From Mesorhizobium sp. (lineage in GTDB: Bacteria > Pseudomonadota > Alphaproteobacteria > Rhizobiales > Rhizobiaceae), in contig NZ_SUHQ01000001.1 of assembly GCF_004962245.1 (NCBI RefSeq), forward strand, positions 68,549 through 132,548: 64,000 nt of DNA, written 5' to 3'. Positions 1 to 8,184 of the stretch are shown piece by piece. The translations under genes were made by a program, and so were the position numbers. The notes beneath the pieces were generated by a model, which saw only the letters and a program-made list of their open reading frames with translations, searched no databases and was not told the origin of the DNA. Each line of letters starts with the position of its first letter. Positions within the stretch are counted from its first letter, which is position 1.

Positions 1-716
1 CCTGAAATGCTTGAAATACCGCCGAAAACCACCACGATCAGCGCCTTGAGCAGCGGGTCTGCGCCCATCGACGGATTCATGAAGCGGTAGCCGCCCATGA
101 AGATGCCGGCCAGCCCTGCCAGCGACGCGGCGATGGCGAAGGCAAGGCCGTAAAGCGCCGTGACGTTGAGGCCGACGAGATGGCTCGCATCCTCGTTCTG
201 TGCGACCGCCCTGAGTGCAAGGCCGAGCCGCGTGCGGTTGAGGAACGACCATAAGGCCGCGAGGATCAGCGGCGTGATGACGATGATCGCGATCTGGTGC
301 AGCGACACGCCGACGCCGGCGATGGTGGTGTTGCCCTCGATCAGGCTGGGCAGTTGCTTGGAGCGCGGTCCCCAGACGGTCAGCGCCCCGTTTTCGATCA
401 GTGAACCGGCCGCAAGCGTGGTGATGACGACCACCAGAACGATGTTGGGACGGCCGATCAGCGGCCGCACCACCGAGGCCTGCAGGATCCACCCCGCACC
501 CGCCATGACGATGACGGCCAGCGGAAAGGCGATCACCACCGGCAGGCCGAAGGCGACAAGCTGCCAGGCGAAATAGGCGCCCAGCATCATGAACACGCCA
601 TGGCTGAAGTTGAACACGCCGATCGTCGTCCAGACAAGCGCCAGCCCGACCGCCATCATGGCGTAGAGCGAGCCCTGGAACAGGCCACCGAAGAAGATAT
701 CCGAAAAGACGCTCAT
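1..716 (-). CDS. livH: Branched-chain amino-acid type ABC transporter permease, LivH family (partial, runs off left edge)
   Basis: About 238 codons read without a stop from an ATG at 716 to the window edge, so the C-terminus is missing. The protein is strongly hydrophobic with several membrane segments. It begins MSVFSDIFFGGLFQGSLYA and contains the family hallmarks WTTIGVFNFSHGVFMMLGAY, NRTRLGLALRAVAQN and LAFAIAASLAGLAGIF. LivH-type permeases form half of the inner-membrane channel of HAAT-family importers for branched-chain or related amino acids, amides or urea. It is the last visible gene of a leftward operon (binding protein, two ATPases, permease), 25 bases after livF; a LivM-type permease is expected beyond the edge. 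The substrate cannot be read from sequence. Confidence 0.93.
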   Translation of the reverse strand, partial: MSVFSDIFFGGLFQGSLYAMMAVGLALVWTTIGVFNFSHGVFMMLGAYFAWQLVAFGLPVVIAFPLAVIVMAGAGWILQASVVRPLIGRPNIVLVVVITTLAAGSLIENGALTVWGPRSKQLPSLIEGNTTIAGVGVSLHQIAIIVITPLILAALWSFLNRTRLGLALRAVAQNEDASHLVGLNVTALYGLAFAIAASLAGLAGIFMGGYRFMNPSMGADPLLKALIVVVFGGISSIS

Positions 717-741
717 GCCCGAACCCTGTCCAATCCTGCCT

Positions 742-1461
742 TCAATGCCCGAAATACATCGCCATGATTTCGCTGTGCTCGATGCTCTCGCCCGGCCGAA
801 TCTCGGTCTTGACCGCTCCGTGATCGACAAGGAACAACTGCCGGCTGAGTTCGAGCAGGAACTCGATGTCCTGCTCGACAACGACGAGCGGCACGCCGCC
901 CCTGGAGATGTCCATGACGGCGGTGCAGAGTTCGTCCTTGATCTTCGGCGCCAGTCCAAGCGTCGGCTCGTCCAGGATCAGCAGGCGCGGATGGCTCATC
1001 AGCGCCGTGCCGATCGACACCATCTGACGCTCGCCGCCGGACAGCGTGCGCACCTTTTGGCGCCAGCGTTCGGCCAGCTTCGGGAACAGCTTCACCACCT
1101 TTTCGCGGTTCTCGGCCTCGTGCGGCCGCGCGCGCGGCGAATAGGCGCCAAGCGCCATGCAGTCGCCGATCGTCAGGTCGGGAAACAGCTTGTTGCCCTG
1201 CGGCACGTGGATGAGGCCGGTGGCGACGATGGCGCGCGCGCTCAAGCCGGTGATGTCCTTGCCGTCGAAGACGACGCGGCCGCTTTTCGGCGCGACCAGG
1301 CCGGAAATGGTCCTCAGCAGCGTCGTCTTGCCGTGACCGTTCGGCCCGAACAGCCCGACATTGCCGAACCGGCCGGCCTCGAGCGTGATGTCGTGCAGAA
1401 CGGTCACGCGGCCATAGCCGGCGGTCACCGCCTCGACGCTTAGGATCGGGCTTTCGCTCAC
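742..1461 (-). CDS. livF: ABC transporter ATP-binding protein, LivF family
   Basis: 239 aa, the usual LivF length. Visible motifs are Walker A (GPNGHGKTT), Q-loop region, ABC signature (LSGGERQ), Walker B with catalytic Glu (LLILDEPTLGL) and the LivF-type EQD after the switch strand. It hydrolyses ATP at the cytoplasmic face to drive the HAAT importer together with the partner ATPase upstream. Its ATG overlaps the end of livG by 4 bases (ATGA), a translational coupling arrangement. The family is certain; the transported substrate is not. Confidence 0.95.
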   Translation of the reverse strand: MSESPILSVEAVTAGYGRVTVLHDITLEAGRFGNVGLFGPNGHGKTTLLRTISGLVAPKSGRVVFDGKDITGLSARAIVATGLIHVPQGNKLFPDLTIGDCMALGAYSPRARPHEAENREKVVKLFPKLAERWRQKVRTLSGGERQMVSIGTALMSHPRLLILDEPTLGLAPKIKDELCTAVMDISRGGVPLVVVEQDIEFLLELSRQLFLVDHGAVKTEIRPGESIEHSEIMAMYFGH

Positions 1462-2195
1462 GCCGCCGACCTCCTTGTGCCGAGATAGGCTTCCACCACG
1501 CGCTGATCAGCGATCACGCTCCTGGGCTCGCCCGCGGCAAGCACACGGCCCTGGTTCAGCACCAGGAGATGTTGCGACAGGCTCATCAGGAAGGTCAGCA
1601 CATGTTCGATCAGCACCACGGTGATGCCGCGCGCAGCCGTCCGCCTGATCAATCCGATCGATGTTTCGATCTCCGGCTTGGTCAGGCTGGATGCCGGCTC
1701 GTCGAGCAGAAGCATGCGTGGTTCCGTGGCGATTGCCGTTGCGAGCATCAGGCACTTGCGGTCGAACACCGACAACTCACCGGCGAGCCTTCCAAAGGCG
1801 GCCGTCGAGAGGCCGACGAACTCCAGCGCCTCGGCGGCGCGGGCCCGTGCCTCAGCCGCCCCTCGCCCGGGCGTGCCATAGCTGGCGCCGATCAGCGCGT
1901 TCTCGAAGACGGTCAGCCCGTCGAAGCTGGTCTCGCGCTGAAAGGTCCTGAGAAGGCCGAGCTGTGCAATGGCGTTGCCTGTCTTGCCCTGGATCTCCAT
2001 TCCGTCGAACCGTATCCGGCCCTTGTCGGGGCCGAACGGTATGCCGGTGATGACGTTGAACAGCGTGCTCTTGCCGCTGCCGTTCGGCCCGGCGACGCCG
2101 AAGATCTCCCCGGCCTCGACGGCGAACGAAACGTCGTCGACCGCCCTGAGGGAACCGAACGCCTTCGATACGCCCTCGACTTCAAGCAGCGGCAT
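1458..2195 (-). CDS. livG: ABC transporter ATP-binding protein, LivG family, with degenerate signature motif
   Basis: 245 aa. Walker A GPNGSGKST and Walker B RMLLLDEPASSL are intact and the H-loop region reads VLIEHVL. The ABC signature, normally LSGGQ or LSYGQ, reads LSVFD followed by RKCLMLATAIA, so one composite ATP site may be weak or non-canonical. In LivFG heterodimers one asymmetric site is plausible. It starts 4 bases after the binding-protein stop codon and overlaps livF by 4 bases, so it belongs to one leftward operon. The protein is about 10 aa shorter than typical LivG. Confidence 0.93.
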   Translation of the reverse strand: MPLLEVEGVSKAFGSLRAVDDVSFAVEAGEIFGVAGPNGSGKSTLFNVITGIPFGPDKGRIRFDGMEIQGKTGNAIAQLGLLRTFQRETSFDGLTVFENALIGASYGTPGRGAAEARARAAEALEFVGLSTAAFGRLAGELSVFDRKCLMLATAIATEPRMLLLDEPASSLTKPEIETSIGLIRRTAARGITVVLIEHVLTFLMSLSQHLLVLNQGRVLAAGEPRSVIADQRVVEAYLGTRRSAA

Positions 2196-2199
2196 GCCG

Positions 2200-3447
2200 C
2201 TATTTCATCCAGGGCTGCGGCTGGAACTCGCCGGTCGCGTATTTGGCGGGCGAGATCAAGGTGCGCTTGCCGTCCCATATCTGGAAGAAGGTGATCGGGA
2301 TGTAGTCGTCGCCCTGCATGGCAAGATGGGTGGCCGGATCGAATTTCAGGCGGCCTTCGGCGACCTGCTTGTCGGTCTCGGACAGCGCCTTCATGATCGC
2401 GGCATGGTCCGTCGGATCGCCGGCCTTTTTCAGCGCGTCGAAATAGACGTGGACCATCTCGTAGAGGCCGACGCCGTATGTGCCGCTCTCGACGCCGTAT
2501 TTGGCCTTGAACTTGGCGGCCACTTCGTCGGCGCGCGGGTTCTTTGGCGTGGTCAGCGCGCCGCCGAGAAGGTTGTAGATGACGCCGTTCGATTTTTCCT
2601 TCGTCAGTTCGACGAATTCCGGAACGCTCGGCGCATACTGCAGGAACACCAGGCTTTTGGTCGGCTGCTCAAGGAACTGGTTGAGGAACGAGGCCGAATT
2701 GCCAGGCAGATAGTCGGTGTTGATGACCACGTCCGGCACGTCCTCGCGCACCTTGGCCAGGATCGAACGCCAGTCGGTCACCTCGCCGAAGGGCACGAGC
2801 TCTTCGACGGTGACGGTCCAGCCCTTCTCCTTGAAGGTCTTCTTCATGCCTTCGGAGATGGTCTTCGAATAGGCGTTGTCGGACGAGATGATCGCGACCT
2901 TCTTGGTCGGCAGCGTGATCTTGCCTTCAGCCGACAGCTTCTCGACGAAAATGGTGACATCGGTGTTGTAGGCATCGAAGGACGGGGTCAGCGACCAGCA
3001 GCAGGCGTAGTTCTCCGGATTGGGTGCGATGATGTCCTTGGTCTGCTGCGACGTGGCGGCGAGCATATACGGCATCTCCGCCTCGGCCATGTGGTCGATC
3101 TCGAAATTGGTCAGGCTGGCATAGCCGGTCAGCATGAAATGCACATCCTGATCGCCGAGCAGGCGCTCGACCGCGCTGGTGACATTCGCCGCCGACTGGT
3201 CCTTCACGTCGCCCACGACCAGTTCGAACGTATGGCCGTCGACGCCGCCCGCGCTGTTTGCCTCATCGATCGCCATCTGTGCGCCGCGCTGGAATTCCTG
3301 GCCGTCGGCTGCGGCCGGGCCGGTCAGCGGCGCCAGCAGGCCGATCTTGACGACGTCGGCGAATGCCGGCGCACTGGCCAGCATCACGCCGAGCGACGTC
3401 CCGAGCAGCATATGCCGGATACGGCGTTTCATCGACTTGGTCCTCAT
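2200..3447 (-). CDS. Periplasmic amino-acid/amide-binding protein of a HAAT ABC importer
   Basis: 415 aa with a clear Sec signal peptide (basic MRTKSMKRRIR, hydrophobic core, ASAPAFA cleavage region), then VVKIGLLAPLTGPAA, typical of type I periplasmic binding proteins of the LivK/amide-urea group. It captures the substrate in the periplasm for the permease and ATPases downstream. It is the first gene of the leftward operon. Two starts are possible: ATG 3447, or ATG 3432 (MKRRIRHM), which has AGGA about eight bases upstream. The C-terminal half contains the usual ligand-lobe patterns (YGVGLYEMVHVYFDALKKAG). The substrate is not deducible. Confidence 0.93.
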   Translation of the reverse strand: MRTKSMKRRIRHMLLGTSLGVMLASAPAFADVVKIGLLAPLTGPAAADGQEFQRGAQMAIDEANSAGGVDGHTFELVVGDVKDQSAANVTSAVERLLGDQDVHFMLTGYASLTNFEIDHMAEAEMPYMLAATSQQTKDIIAPNPENYACCWSLTPSFDAYNTDVTIFVEKLSAEGKITLPTKKVAIISSDNAYSKTISEGMKKTFKEKGWTVTVEELVPFGEVTDWRSILAKVREDVPDVVINTDYLPGNSASFLNQFLEQPTKSLVFLQYAPSVPEFVELTKEKSNGVIYNLLGGALTTPKNPRADEVAAKFKAKYGVESGTYGVGLYEMVHVYFDALKKAGDPTDHAAIMKALSETDKQVAEGRLKFDPATHLAMQGDDYIPITFFQIWDGKRTLISPAKYATGEFQPQPWMK

Positions 3448-3621
3448 TGGTCCTGTTCCCTGTTATATCCCGACGATGGTTGGATGATTGACAAATTATG
3501 CACAGGCGGGTCAATTTGAAAAGATATTTTCATTGGTAGGCGGACAAATTTGGCCGCTAAGCAGTTTGCCGGAACTGCGGCGGCCAAACGAATCGAGATA
3601 GAGCGATTGGAGACAGGGCGA
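3448..3621. promoter_or_regulatory. Divergent intergenic region between ABC importer and hydrolase
   Basis: 174 bases between divergent genes, locally AT-rich around 3485-3540. An inverted repeat TTGAC (3488) ... GTCAA lies here, and on the minus strand a CATAAT sequence could act as a -10 box for the importer. Promoters for both directions must lie here, but I cannot place them with confidence. Confidence 0.4.
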
Positions 3622-4476
3622 ATGGAGACAGGGATGGCGACCACAATCAAAACGATCGAAACCAGTCACGGCACGATCGCCGTACGCGAAAGCGCCGGCG
3701 CCGGCATGCCGGTACTGATGATCCACGGCAATTCGTCGTCGGGCGCCGTCTTCCGCAATCAGTTCGACGGCAGGATCGGCGCAACCTACCGTCTGATCGC
3801 CGCCGATCTTCCCGGCCATGGCGAGTCCTGCAACGCGGTCGACCCGGATCGCAGCTACTCGATGCCGGGTTACGCCGACGCGATGACCGAGGTGATGAAC
3901 AGGCTTGGCATCGAAAAAGCAGCGGTCTTCGGCTGGTCGCTGGGCGGTCACATCGGGTTGGAGATGATCGACCGCTATCCCGGCATGCTCGGTCTGATGA
4001 TCACAGGCACGCCGCCGATCGCCGCCGCCGATCTCGGCAAAGGCTTCAAGACCAGCCCGCATATGAACCTTGCAGGCCAGGAGACCTTCACCGAAGAGGA
4101 TATCGACGCCTACGCGCACTCCACCTGCGGCGAGCCCTATGACCAGCTGCTCCGCAATGCCGTCGCGCGCACCGATGGTCGTGCACGCCGGTTGATGCTC
4201 GGCAAATTCGCGGCCGGCGAAGGCAAGGACCAGAGCGCGATCGTCGCCGGCAAGACGCCGCCGATCGCGGTTCTCAACGGTGCCGACGAGCCGTTCGTCA
4301 ACACCGATTTCGTCGACACGATTCCGTTCTCCAACCTCTGGGAAGGCAAGAAACACCTGATCAGCAATTCCGGACACGCGCCGTTCTGGGATTCGCCGGA
4401 CCGGTTCGACCCGATCTTCGATCGGTTCCTCAAAACCCTCGAGCCCGGCTGGCGCGGCCTGCCGGGCGCCGTATAG
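3622..4476 (+). CDS. Alpha/beta hydrolase
   Basis: 284 aa from ATG 3622; ATG 3634 (MATTIKTIET) is an alternative and both have purine-rich upstream sequence. The alpha/beta-hydrolase fold is clear: oxyanion-hole HGNSSSG near residue 36, nucleophile elbow GWSLGG with Ser about 106, and catalytic His about 252 in SGHAPFWDSP. An acid residue is expected after strand 6 near NGADEPFV. The family covers esterases, lactonases and C-C hydrolases; there is no basis for a substrate. It is divergent from the ABC importer, so a role in processing the imported compound is possible but unproven. Confidence 0.88.
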   Translation: METGMATTIKTIETSHGTIAVRESAGAGMPVLMIHGNSSSGAVFRNQFDGRIGATYRLIAADLPGHGESCNAVDPDRSYSMPGYADAMTEVMNRLGIEKAAVFGWSLGGHIGLEMIDRYPGMLGLMITGTPPIAAADLGKGFKTSPHMNLAGQETFTEEDIDAYAHSTCGEPYDQLLRNAVARTDGRARRLMLGKFAAGEGKDQSAIVAGKTPPIAVLNGADEPFVNTDFVDTIPFSNLWEGKKHLISNSGHAPFWDSPDRFDPIFDRFLKTLEPGWRGLPGAV

Positions 4477-4519
4477 GCAGTTGCCGGATCACGCAGCAGT
4501 TTTGCGAAAGGCTGCGAGG

Positions 4520-4816
4520 CTAAACCCTTAGCCCCCTCACCCCGCCTCCTCGCTTGCCCGGAACCATCATGTCCCTGGCAAGCAGGCCGCTCATCCGGCA
4601 GAACGCCATGAACGCCCGGCAAGCGTCCTCGGTCTTGACCAGGTCGACCGTGGCGCCGAAGCAGGCATTGAACGCAGCCTGATAGGCAGGGCCCTGTCGG
4701 CGAACCGGCCAGCCATGCAGGAAATCGAGCGCCTGTTCGACGCTGTATATCTCCTCGATCGGCAAACTGGGCGCGGGCGTGATGCGTACCGGCACCTCGA
4801 ATTGCAGCCTGTCCAT
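4520..4816 (-). CDS. DUF982 domain protein
   Basis: 98 aa from ATG 4816, preceded by a GGGAGAGAAA ribosome-binding region. The frame stays open upstream to 5131, but that part has no protein-like character and contains a terminator. The body (LQFEVPVRITPAPSLPIEEI, then VEQALDFLHGWPVRRQGPAY) matches the DUF982 pattern, a family of roughly 80-100 aa proteins expanded in rhizobia and often in many copies. Function is unknown. It stands alone, convergent with the hydrolase gene. Confidence 0.75.
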   Translation of the reverse strand: MDRLQFEVPVRITPAPSLPIEEIYSVEQALDFLHGWPVRRQGPAYQAAFNACFGATVDLVKTEDACRAFMAFCRMSGLLARDMMVPGKRGGGVRGLRV

Positions 4817-4990
4817 TCGCTTTCTCTCCCGAACGGCGTTCCCGCAGCAACGCCACCCGTCGCAAAAAGTTGCCTTGGCCGGCTTCGCGCCTTGGGCTCG
4901 ACTTCTCGGAAGGGGCGAACGGCGAGTCACGTCGTGCCGCCCACCTCTACTCGGAACCGCGCCTGCAAAGGGATGACACCGACGCCTCAA

Positions 4991-5016
4991 AGAAAAACCC
5001 GCCTCGGCGGGCGGGT
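4991..5016 (-). terminator. Rho-independent terminator, minus strand
   Basis: On the minus strand, stem ACCCGCC / GGCGGGT (5010-5016 with 4997-5003), six-base loop, then TTTTTCTTT. It ends transcription coming from about 5045. Confidence 0.65.
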
Positions 5017-5050
5017 CATCGGCGCAAATCAGCACCATATTGGAATTACT

Positions 5051-5080
5051 AGCATAACTGCCGGCACAAAGCAAGAACAA
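5051..5080 (-). promoter_or_regulatory. Candidate sigma70 promoter of a very short transcript
   Basis: Minus strand TTGTTC (5075-5080), 18-base spacer, TATGCT (5051-5056). The predicted start is near 5044, only about 50 bases before the terminator at 4991-5016, which would give a transcript of roughly 55 nt or a leader controlling the DUF982 gene. No RNA family recognised. Confidence 0.4.
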
Positions 5081-5353
5081 ACCACGAGCTTGCGTTTCCT
5101 CACTCCTCCTGTCCAGACGCACTCGATCCATGCGCTCTCAACAGGGTAGCTGCGGATACTGCCCTGATTTGGGCTGCACGCCTTCGCGCGACGCGCGTCG
5201 GACAGGCACGAGATGAGCCCGCAAGGCATGAATTTCGCCGGCTTATGCCCGTCGCCGGCAGTTCTTCCTTGAACCTTGCGCCGTCCGATGCCAAATCTGG
5301 GAGGATTTTCGCGCGGGCTCATCGGAAGCCCTTTCTCCGGCAAGACGGACACA

Positions 5354-6181
5354 ATGGTCACCTATCTCGACGCCGCCACGGCACCACTCAGAAACACCGG
5401 CCAGATCCGTCTCTACGGCGAGGAAGGCTTCGCCGGCATGCGCAAGGCTTGCGACCTCACCGCACGCTGTCTCGACGAACTGGTGCCGATGGTCGCGCCG
5501 GGCGTCACCACCGAAGCCATCGACCGTTTCGTCTTCGAGTTCGGCATGGATCACGGCGCATTGCCGGCGACGCTCAACTATCGCGGCTACACGAAGTCGT
5601 CCTGCACTTCGATCAATCACGTCGTCTGCCACGGCATTCCCGATAACAAGCCGTTGAAGGACGGCGACATCGTCAACATCGACGTCACCTACATCCTCGA
5701 CGGCTGGCACGGCGATTCCTCGCGCATGTATCCGGTAGGCACGATCAAGCGTGCCGCCGAGCGCCTGCTCGAGGTCACGCATGAATGCCTGATGCGCGGC
5801 ATCGCCGCGATCAAGCCCGCGGCCCGAACCGGCGCCATCGGCGCCGCCATCCAGACCTATGCCGAAAGCGAGCGCTGCTCGGTGGTCCGCGATTTCTGCG
5901 GCCATGGCGTCGGCCAGCTCTTTCACGATGCGCCGAACATCCTGCACTATGGCAGCGCCGGCGAGGGCGTCGAGATGCGGCCGGGCATGATCTTTACCGT
6001 CGAGCCGATGATCAATCTAGGCCGGCCGCACGTGAAAGTGCTGTCGGACGGCTGGACGGCGGTGACACGCGACCGCTCGCTGTCGGCGCAGTACGAGCAC
6101 ACGATCGGCGTCACCGAAACCGGATGCGAGATTTTCACGCTGTCGCCAAAAAACCTCGACCGCCCCGGCCTGCCGGCCTAA
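5354..6181 (+). CDS. map: Methionine aminopeptidase, type I
   Basis: 275 aa from ATG 5354 (MVTYLDAAT), the normal rhizobial length; the frame is open for 26 more codons upstream but those are not conserved-looking. It removes the initiator Met from nascent proteins in the cytosol. The five metal ligands can be seen: Asp in NIDVTYILDG, Asp in WHGDSSRM, His in GHGVGQLFHDAP, Glu in TVEPMI and Glu in YEHTIGVTE. It is followed by radC on the same strand after about 140 bases that carry a palindromic repeat. Confidence 0.97.
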   Translation: MVTYLDAATAPLRNTGQIRLYGEEGFAGMRKACDLTARCLDELVPMVAPGVTTEAIDRFVFEFGMDHGALPATLNYRGYTKSSCTSINHVVCHGIPDNKPLKDGDIVNIDVTYILDGWHGDSSRMYPVGTIKRAAERLLEVTHECLMRGIAAIKPAARTGAIGAAIQTYAESERCSVVRDFCGHGVGQLFHDAPNILHYGSAGEGVEMRPGMIFTVEPMINLGRPHVKVLSDGWTAVTRDRSLSAQYEHTIGVTETGCEIFTLSPKNLDRPGLPA

Positions 6182-6224
6182 GCATTTTGCAGCGGCGGCC
6201 GCATAAATGCGGCAAAACAAACGG

Positions 6225-6267
6225 CTAGAGCGGTTCACTGGGTTCAAGCGAACCGGAACAGCTCTAG
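6225..6267. repeat. Palindromic intergenic element (CTAGAGC type)
   Basis: Imperfect inverted repeat CTAGAGCGGTTC (6225-6236) / GAACAGCTCTAG (6256-6267), one mismatch, with a second nested repeat GGTTC...GAACC. Just upstream a GCCGCAT/ATGCGGC hairpin lies at 6198-6213. Together they form the map-radC spacer and may act as a map terminator. Confidence 0.6.
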
Positions 6268-6324
6268 TGCCTTGACAAGTTGGGCGGGCACCTGCCCGGC
6301 AAAAATGCTGGATGCGGGCGGCCT

Positions 6325-7080
6325 ATGGGGAAAACCAGCGACGACGACGAGCGGGGCTTCTTTCCCGAGAAACCGATACAATCGCTGGCGAAAGCTGGGT
6401 CCCTCGAAAAGCCGCATTATCTCGGTCACCGCGACCGCTTGCGCCAACGGTTCGCCGCCGCGGGTCCCGATGCCCTCCCCGACTACGAATTGCTGGAGCT
6501 TTTGCTCTTCCGCCTGATCCCTCGCACCGACACCAAACCCGTCGCCAAGGCGTTGCTAACACGTTTCGGCACGCTGGCCGAGGTGCTTGGCGCGCCAGTC
6601 GCGCGGCTTGGGGAGGTCAGGGGTATCGGTCCGGCGGTGGCGCTCGATCTGAAGGTCATTGCCGCGACCGCCCAACGCGCGGCCCGCAGCGAGATCAAGG
6701 GCCGCGAGGTCTTGTCGTCGTGGACGCAGGTTCTCGAATACTGCCGGTCGGTCATGGCCTTCGAGGAACGCGAGCAGTTCCGCATCCTGTTTCTCGACAA
6801 GAAGAACGCGCTGATCGCCGATGAGGTGCAGCAGGTCGGCACCGTCGACCACACGCCGGTCTATCCGCGTGAAGTGGTCAAGCGCGCGCTCGAACTCTCC
6901 GCCACGGCGATCATTCTGGCGCATAATCATCCTTCAGGAGACCCTACGCCCTCGCGCGCCGACATCGAGATGACCAAGCTGGTCATCGCGACGGCCAAAC
7001 CGCTCGGCATTGCCGTCCACGATCACATCATCATCGGCAAGAAGGGCCACTCGAGCATGAAGGGCCTGCTGCTGATCTGA
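6325..7080 (+). CDS. radC: RadC family JAB/MPN-domain protein
   Basis: 251 aa from ATG 6325; a TTG at 6280 would extend it by 15 aa. The N-terminal UPF0758 region has helix-hairpin-helix-like sequence ([15 protein letters not shown]). The C-terminal JAB/MPN+ metalloprotease-like domain has the motif [14 protein letters not shown] and the upstream Glu-containing [18 protein letters not shown]. Despite its name the family is not established as a DNA-repair enzyme; its biochemical role is unclear. The map-radC order is common in rhizobia. Convergent with the pyruvyl transferase gene. Confidence 0.93.
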   Translation: MGKTSDDDERGFFPEKPIQSLAKAGSLEKPHYLGHRDRLRQRFAAAGPDALPDYELLELLLFRLIPRTDTKPVAKALLTRFGTLAEVLGAPVARLGEVRGIGPAVALDLKVIAATAQRAARSEIKGREVLSSWTQVLEYCRSVMAFEEREQFRILFLDKKNALIADEVQQVGTVDHTPVYPREVVKRALELSATAIILAHNHPSGDPTPSRADIEMTKLVIATAKPLGIAVHDHIIIGKKGHSSMKGLLLI

Positions 7081-7179
7081 GCAGCAGCCACCGGCCGCGC
7101 CACGCTTGTCGACGCGGCGGCGTCAAACCGCGACCGAAATGGTCGGCCACGCCCTCACGCATTCGCTGCTGGATGGAGG

Positions 7180-8184
7180 TCAGTCGTCATGGCTCATCAT
7201 CAGGTTGGATGCGGTCTGGAAATCAGACACTGCGCCAATAGCACTCCGCAGATTGGCGGCCTTGCGAGCACGAGGAAAATGCTCCCGCCATGCGTCGACA
7301 TACGCGAACACCTTTCCGGTCCGGTTGTCCAGGACCAGTACGTTTCGCCCAAGCTCATTCGACAATATGAAGGCATGCAACCGGTCGGTGATGACGGTCC
7401 GCGCCGGCCGCAGCAGCGACACCGCGCTTGCCACCTTGGCAGAGGTCACCCAGTCCTGCGTAGCAAGTTTTTTGGAGCGCGGAGCAACCGCGAGAGCGAG
7501 CTTGCCGAGGCGGTTCCAGGCGACCTGGGCCTTCAGATCGCGCCAGTCGAATAGCTGGATTGCCGACGCGTCCGCGGGCTGGGACGCTTCCCGATCGTTT
7601 CGCAGGACGGCGCGGAGGTCGGCGGTGGGCGCGGATGGTTCGAAATGCAACGCGTGGGCGAGATCCGGGCAAAGCGTGCTTTCGAGTCCAAGCAACCGTT
7701 CGAGATCGGCCCGCGACTTTTCCTCGCGCGCAAAGAAGACAACCGGCTCCCGGTTGCTCAGCATCCGGCGTGTCTCCTCGAGGATCGCCGCATCGGTCTC
7801 GGCCATCCATGCGCAGCTTGCAGGAAGTTGCACGACCGGATTCCTCGGAACGAGCGAAAGAACGCGTAGGCGCGCGCGGTGGTGCCTGGAATAAAAGTCC
7901 CCGAAATTTCCCCCACCCAGAAAATAGATCACTCCGTCGCCGATCGCAGAACGACACCTTTGCGCCGAAAAATTCTTCAGCGCCGAGGTGTAGGCCGGCG
8001 GCGTTCCGTTGAGTTTATCGAGGACGGCCCGGGTGCCGAGCCAGATCGCCGCATCGCCGGGATTTAAATAATCCGGATAGTCGATCAGGGCATAGGGCGC
8101 GTTGGTGCGAACGGGCATAAGCCTGTCGAAAAGAACCGATTTCAGAGATGTCGGGGGCCGTCTCTCAGATGGCGTCGAGTTCAT
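7180..8184 (-). CDS. Polysaccharide pyruvyl transferase family protein
   Basis: 334 aa. The N-terminus DYPDYLNPGDAAIWLGTR and the C-terminal TDRLHAFILSNELG match the polysaccharide pyruvyl transferase family (PF04230), which adds ketal-linked pyruvate from PEP to sugar residues of exopolysaccharide or related glycans. FLGGGNFGDFYSRHH is the family's glycine-rich segment. It is the downstream partner of the GT25 gene, overlapping it by 20 bases, so the two are probably co-transcribed leftward. The acceptor glycan is unknown. This gene marks the left edge of the surface-polymer island. Confidence 0.88.
   Translation of the reverse strand: MNSTPSERRPPTSLKSVLFDRLMPVRTNAPYALIDYPDYLNPGDAAIWLGTRAVLDKLNGTPPAYTSALKNFSAQRCRSAIGDGVIYFLGGGNFGDFYSRHHRARLRVLSLVPRNPVVQLPASCAWMAETDAAILEETRRMLSNREPVVFFAREEKSRADLERLLGLESTLCPDLAHALHFEPSAPTADLRAVLRNDREASQPADASAIQLFDWRDLKAQVAWNRLGKLALAVAPRSKKLATQDWVTSAKVASAVSLLRPARTVITDRLHAFILSNELGRNVLVLDNRTGKVFAYVDAWREHFPRARKAANLRSAIGAVSDFQTASNLMMSHDD

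Larger units (their letters stand above)
4817..5353. other. Intergenic stretch between DUF982 gene and map
   Basis: 537 bases without a convincing gene. Open frames here have poor composition. On the minus strand it holds a sigma70-like promoter (5051-5080) followed within about 50 bases by a terminator hairpin (4991-5016), both annotated separately; the part next to map (5100-5350) shows no recognisable element. Confidence 0.5.

Noticed and set aside
1969..3519. Long plus-strand open frame opposite livG and the binding protein
   Set aside because: Antisense to two genes with clear domains; Arg/Gly/Asp-rich composition with no recognisable motif, typical of high-GC shadow frames.
5029..5361. 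Minus-strand 110-codon open frame between DUF982 and map
   Set aside because: Overlaps the map start region and a promoter/terminator pair; poor composition and no ribosome-binding site.
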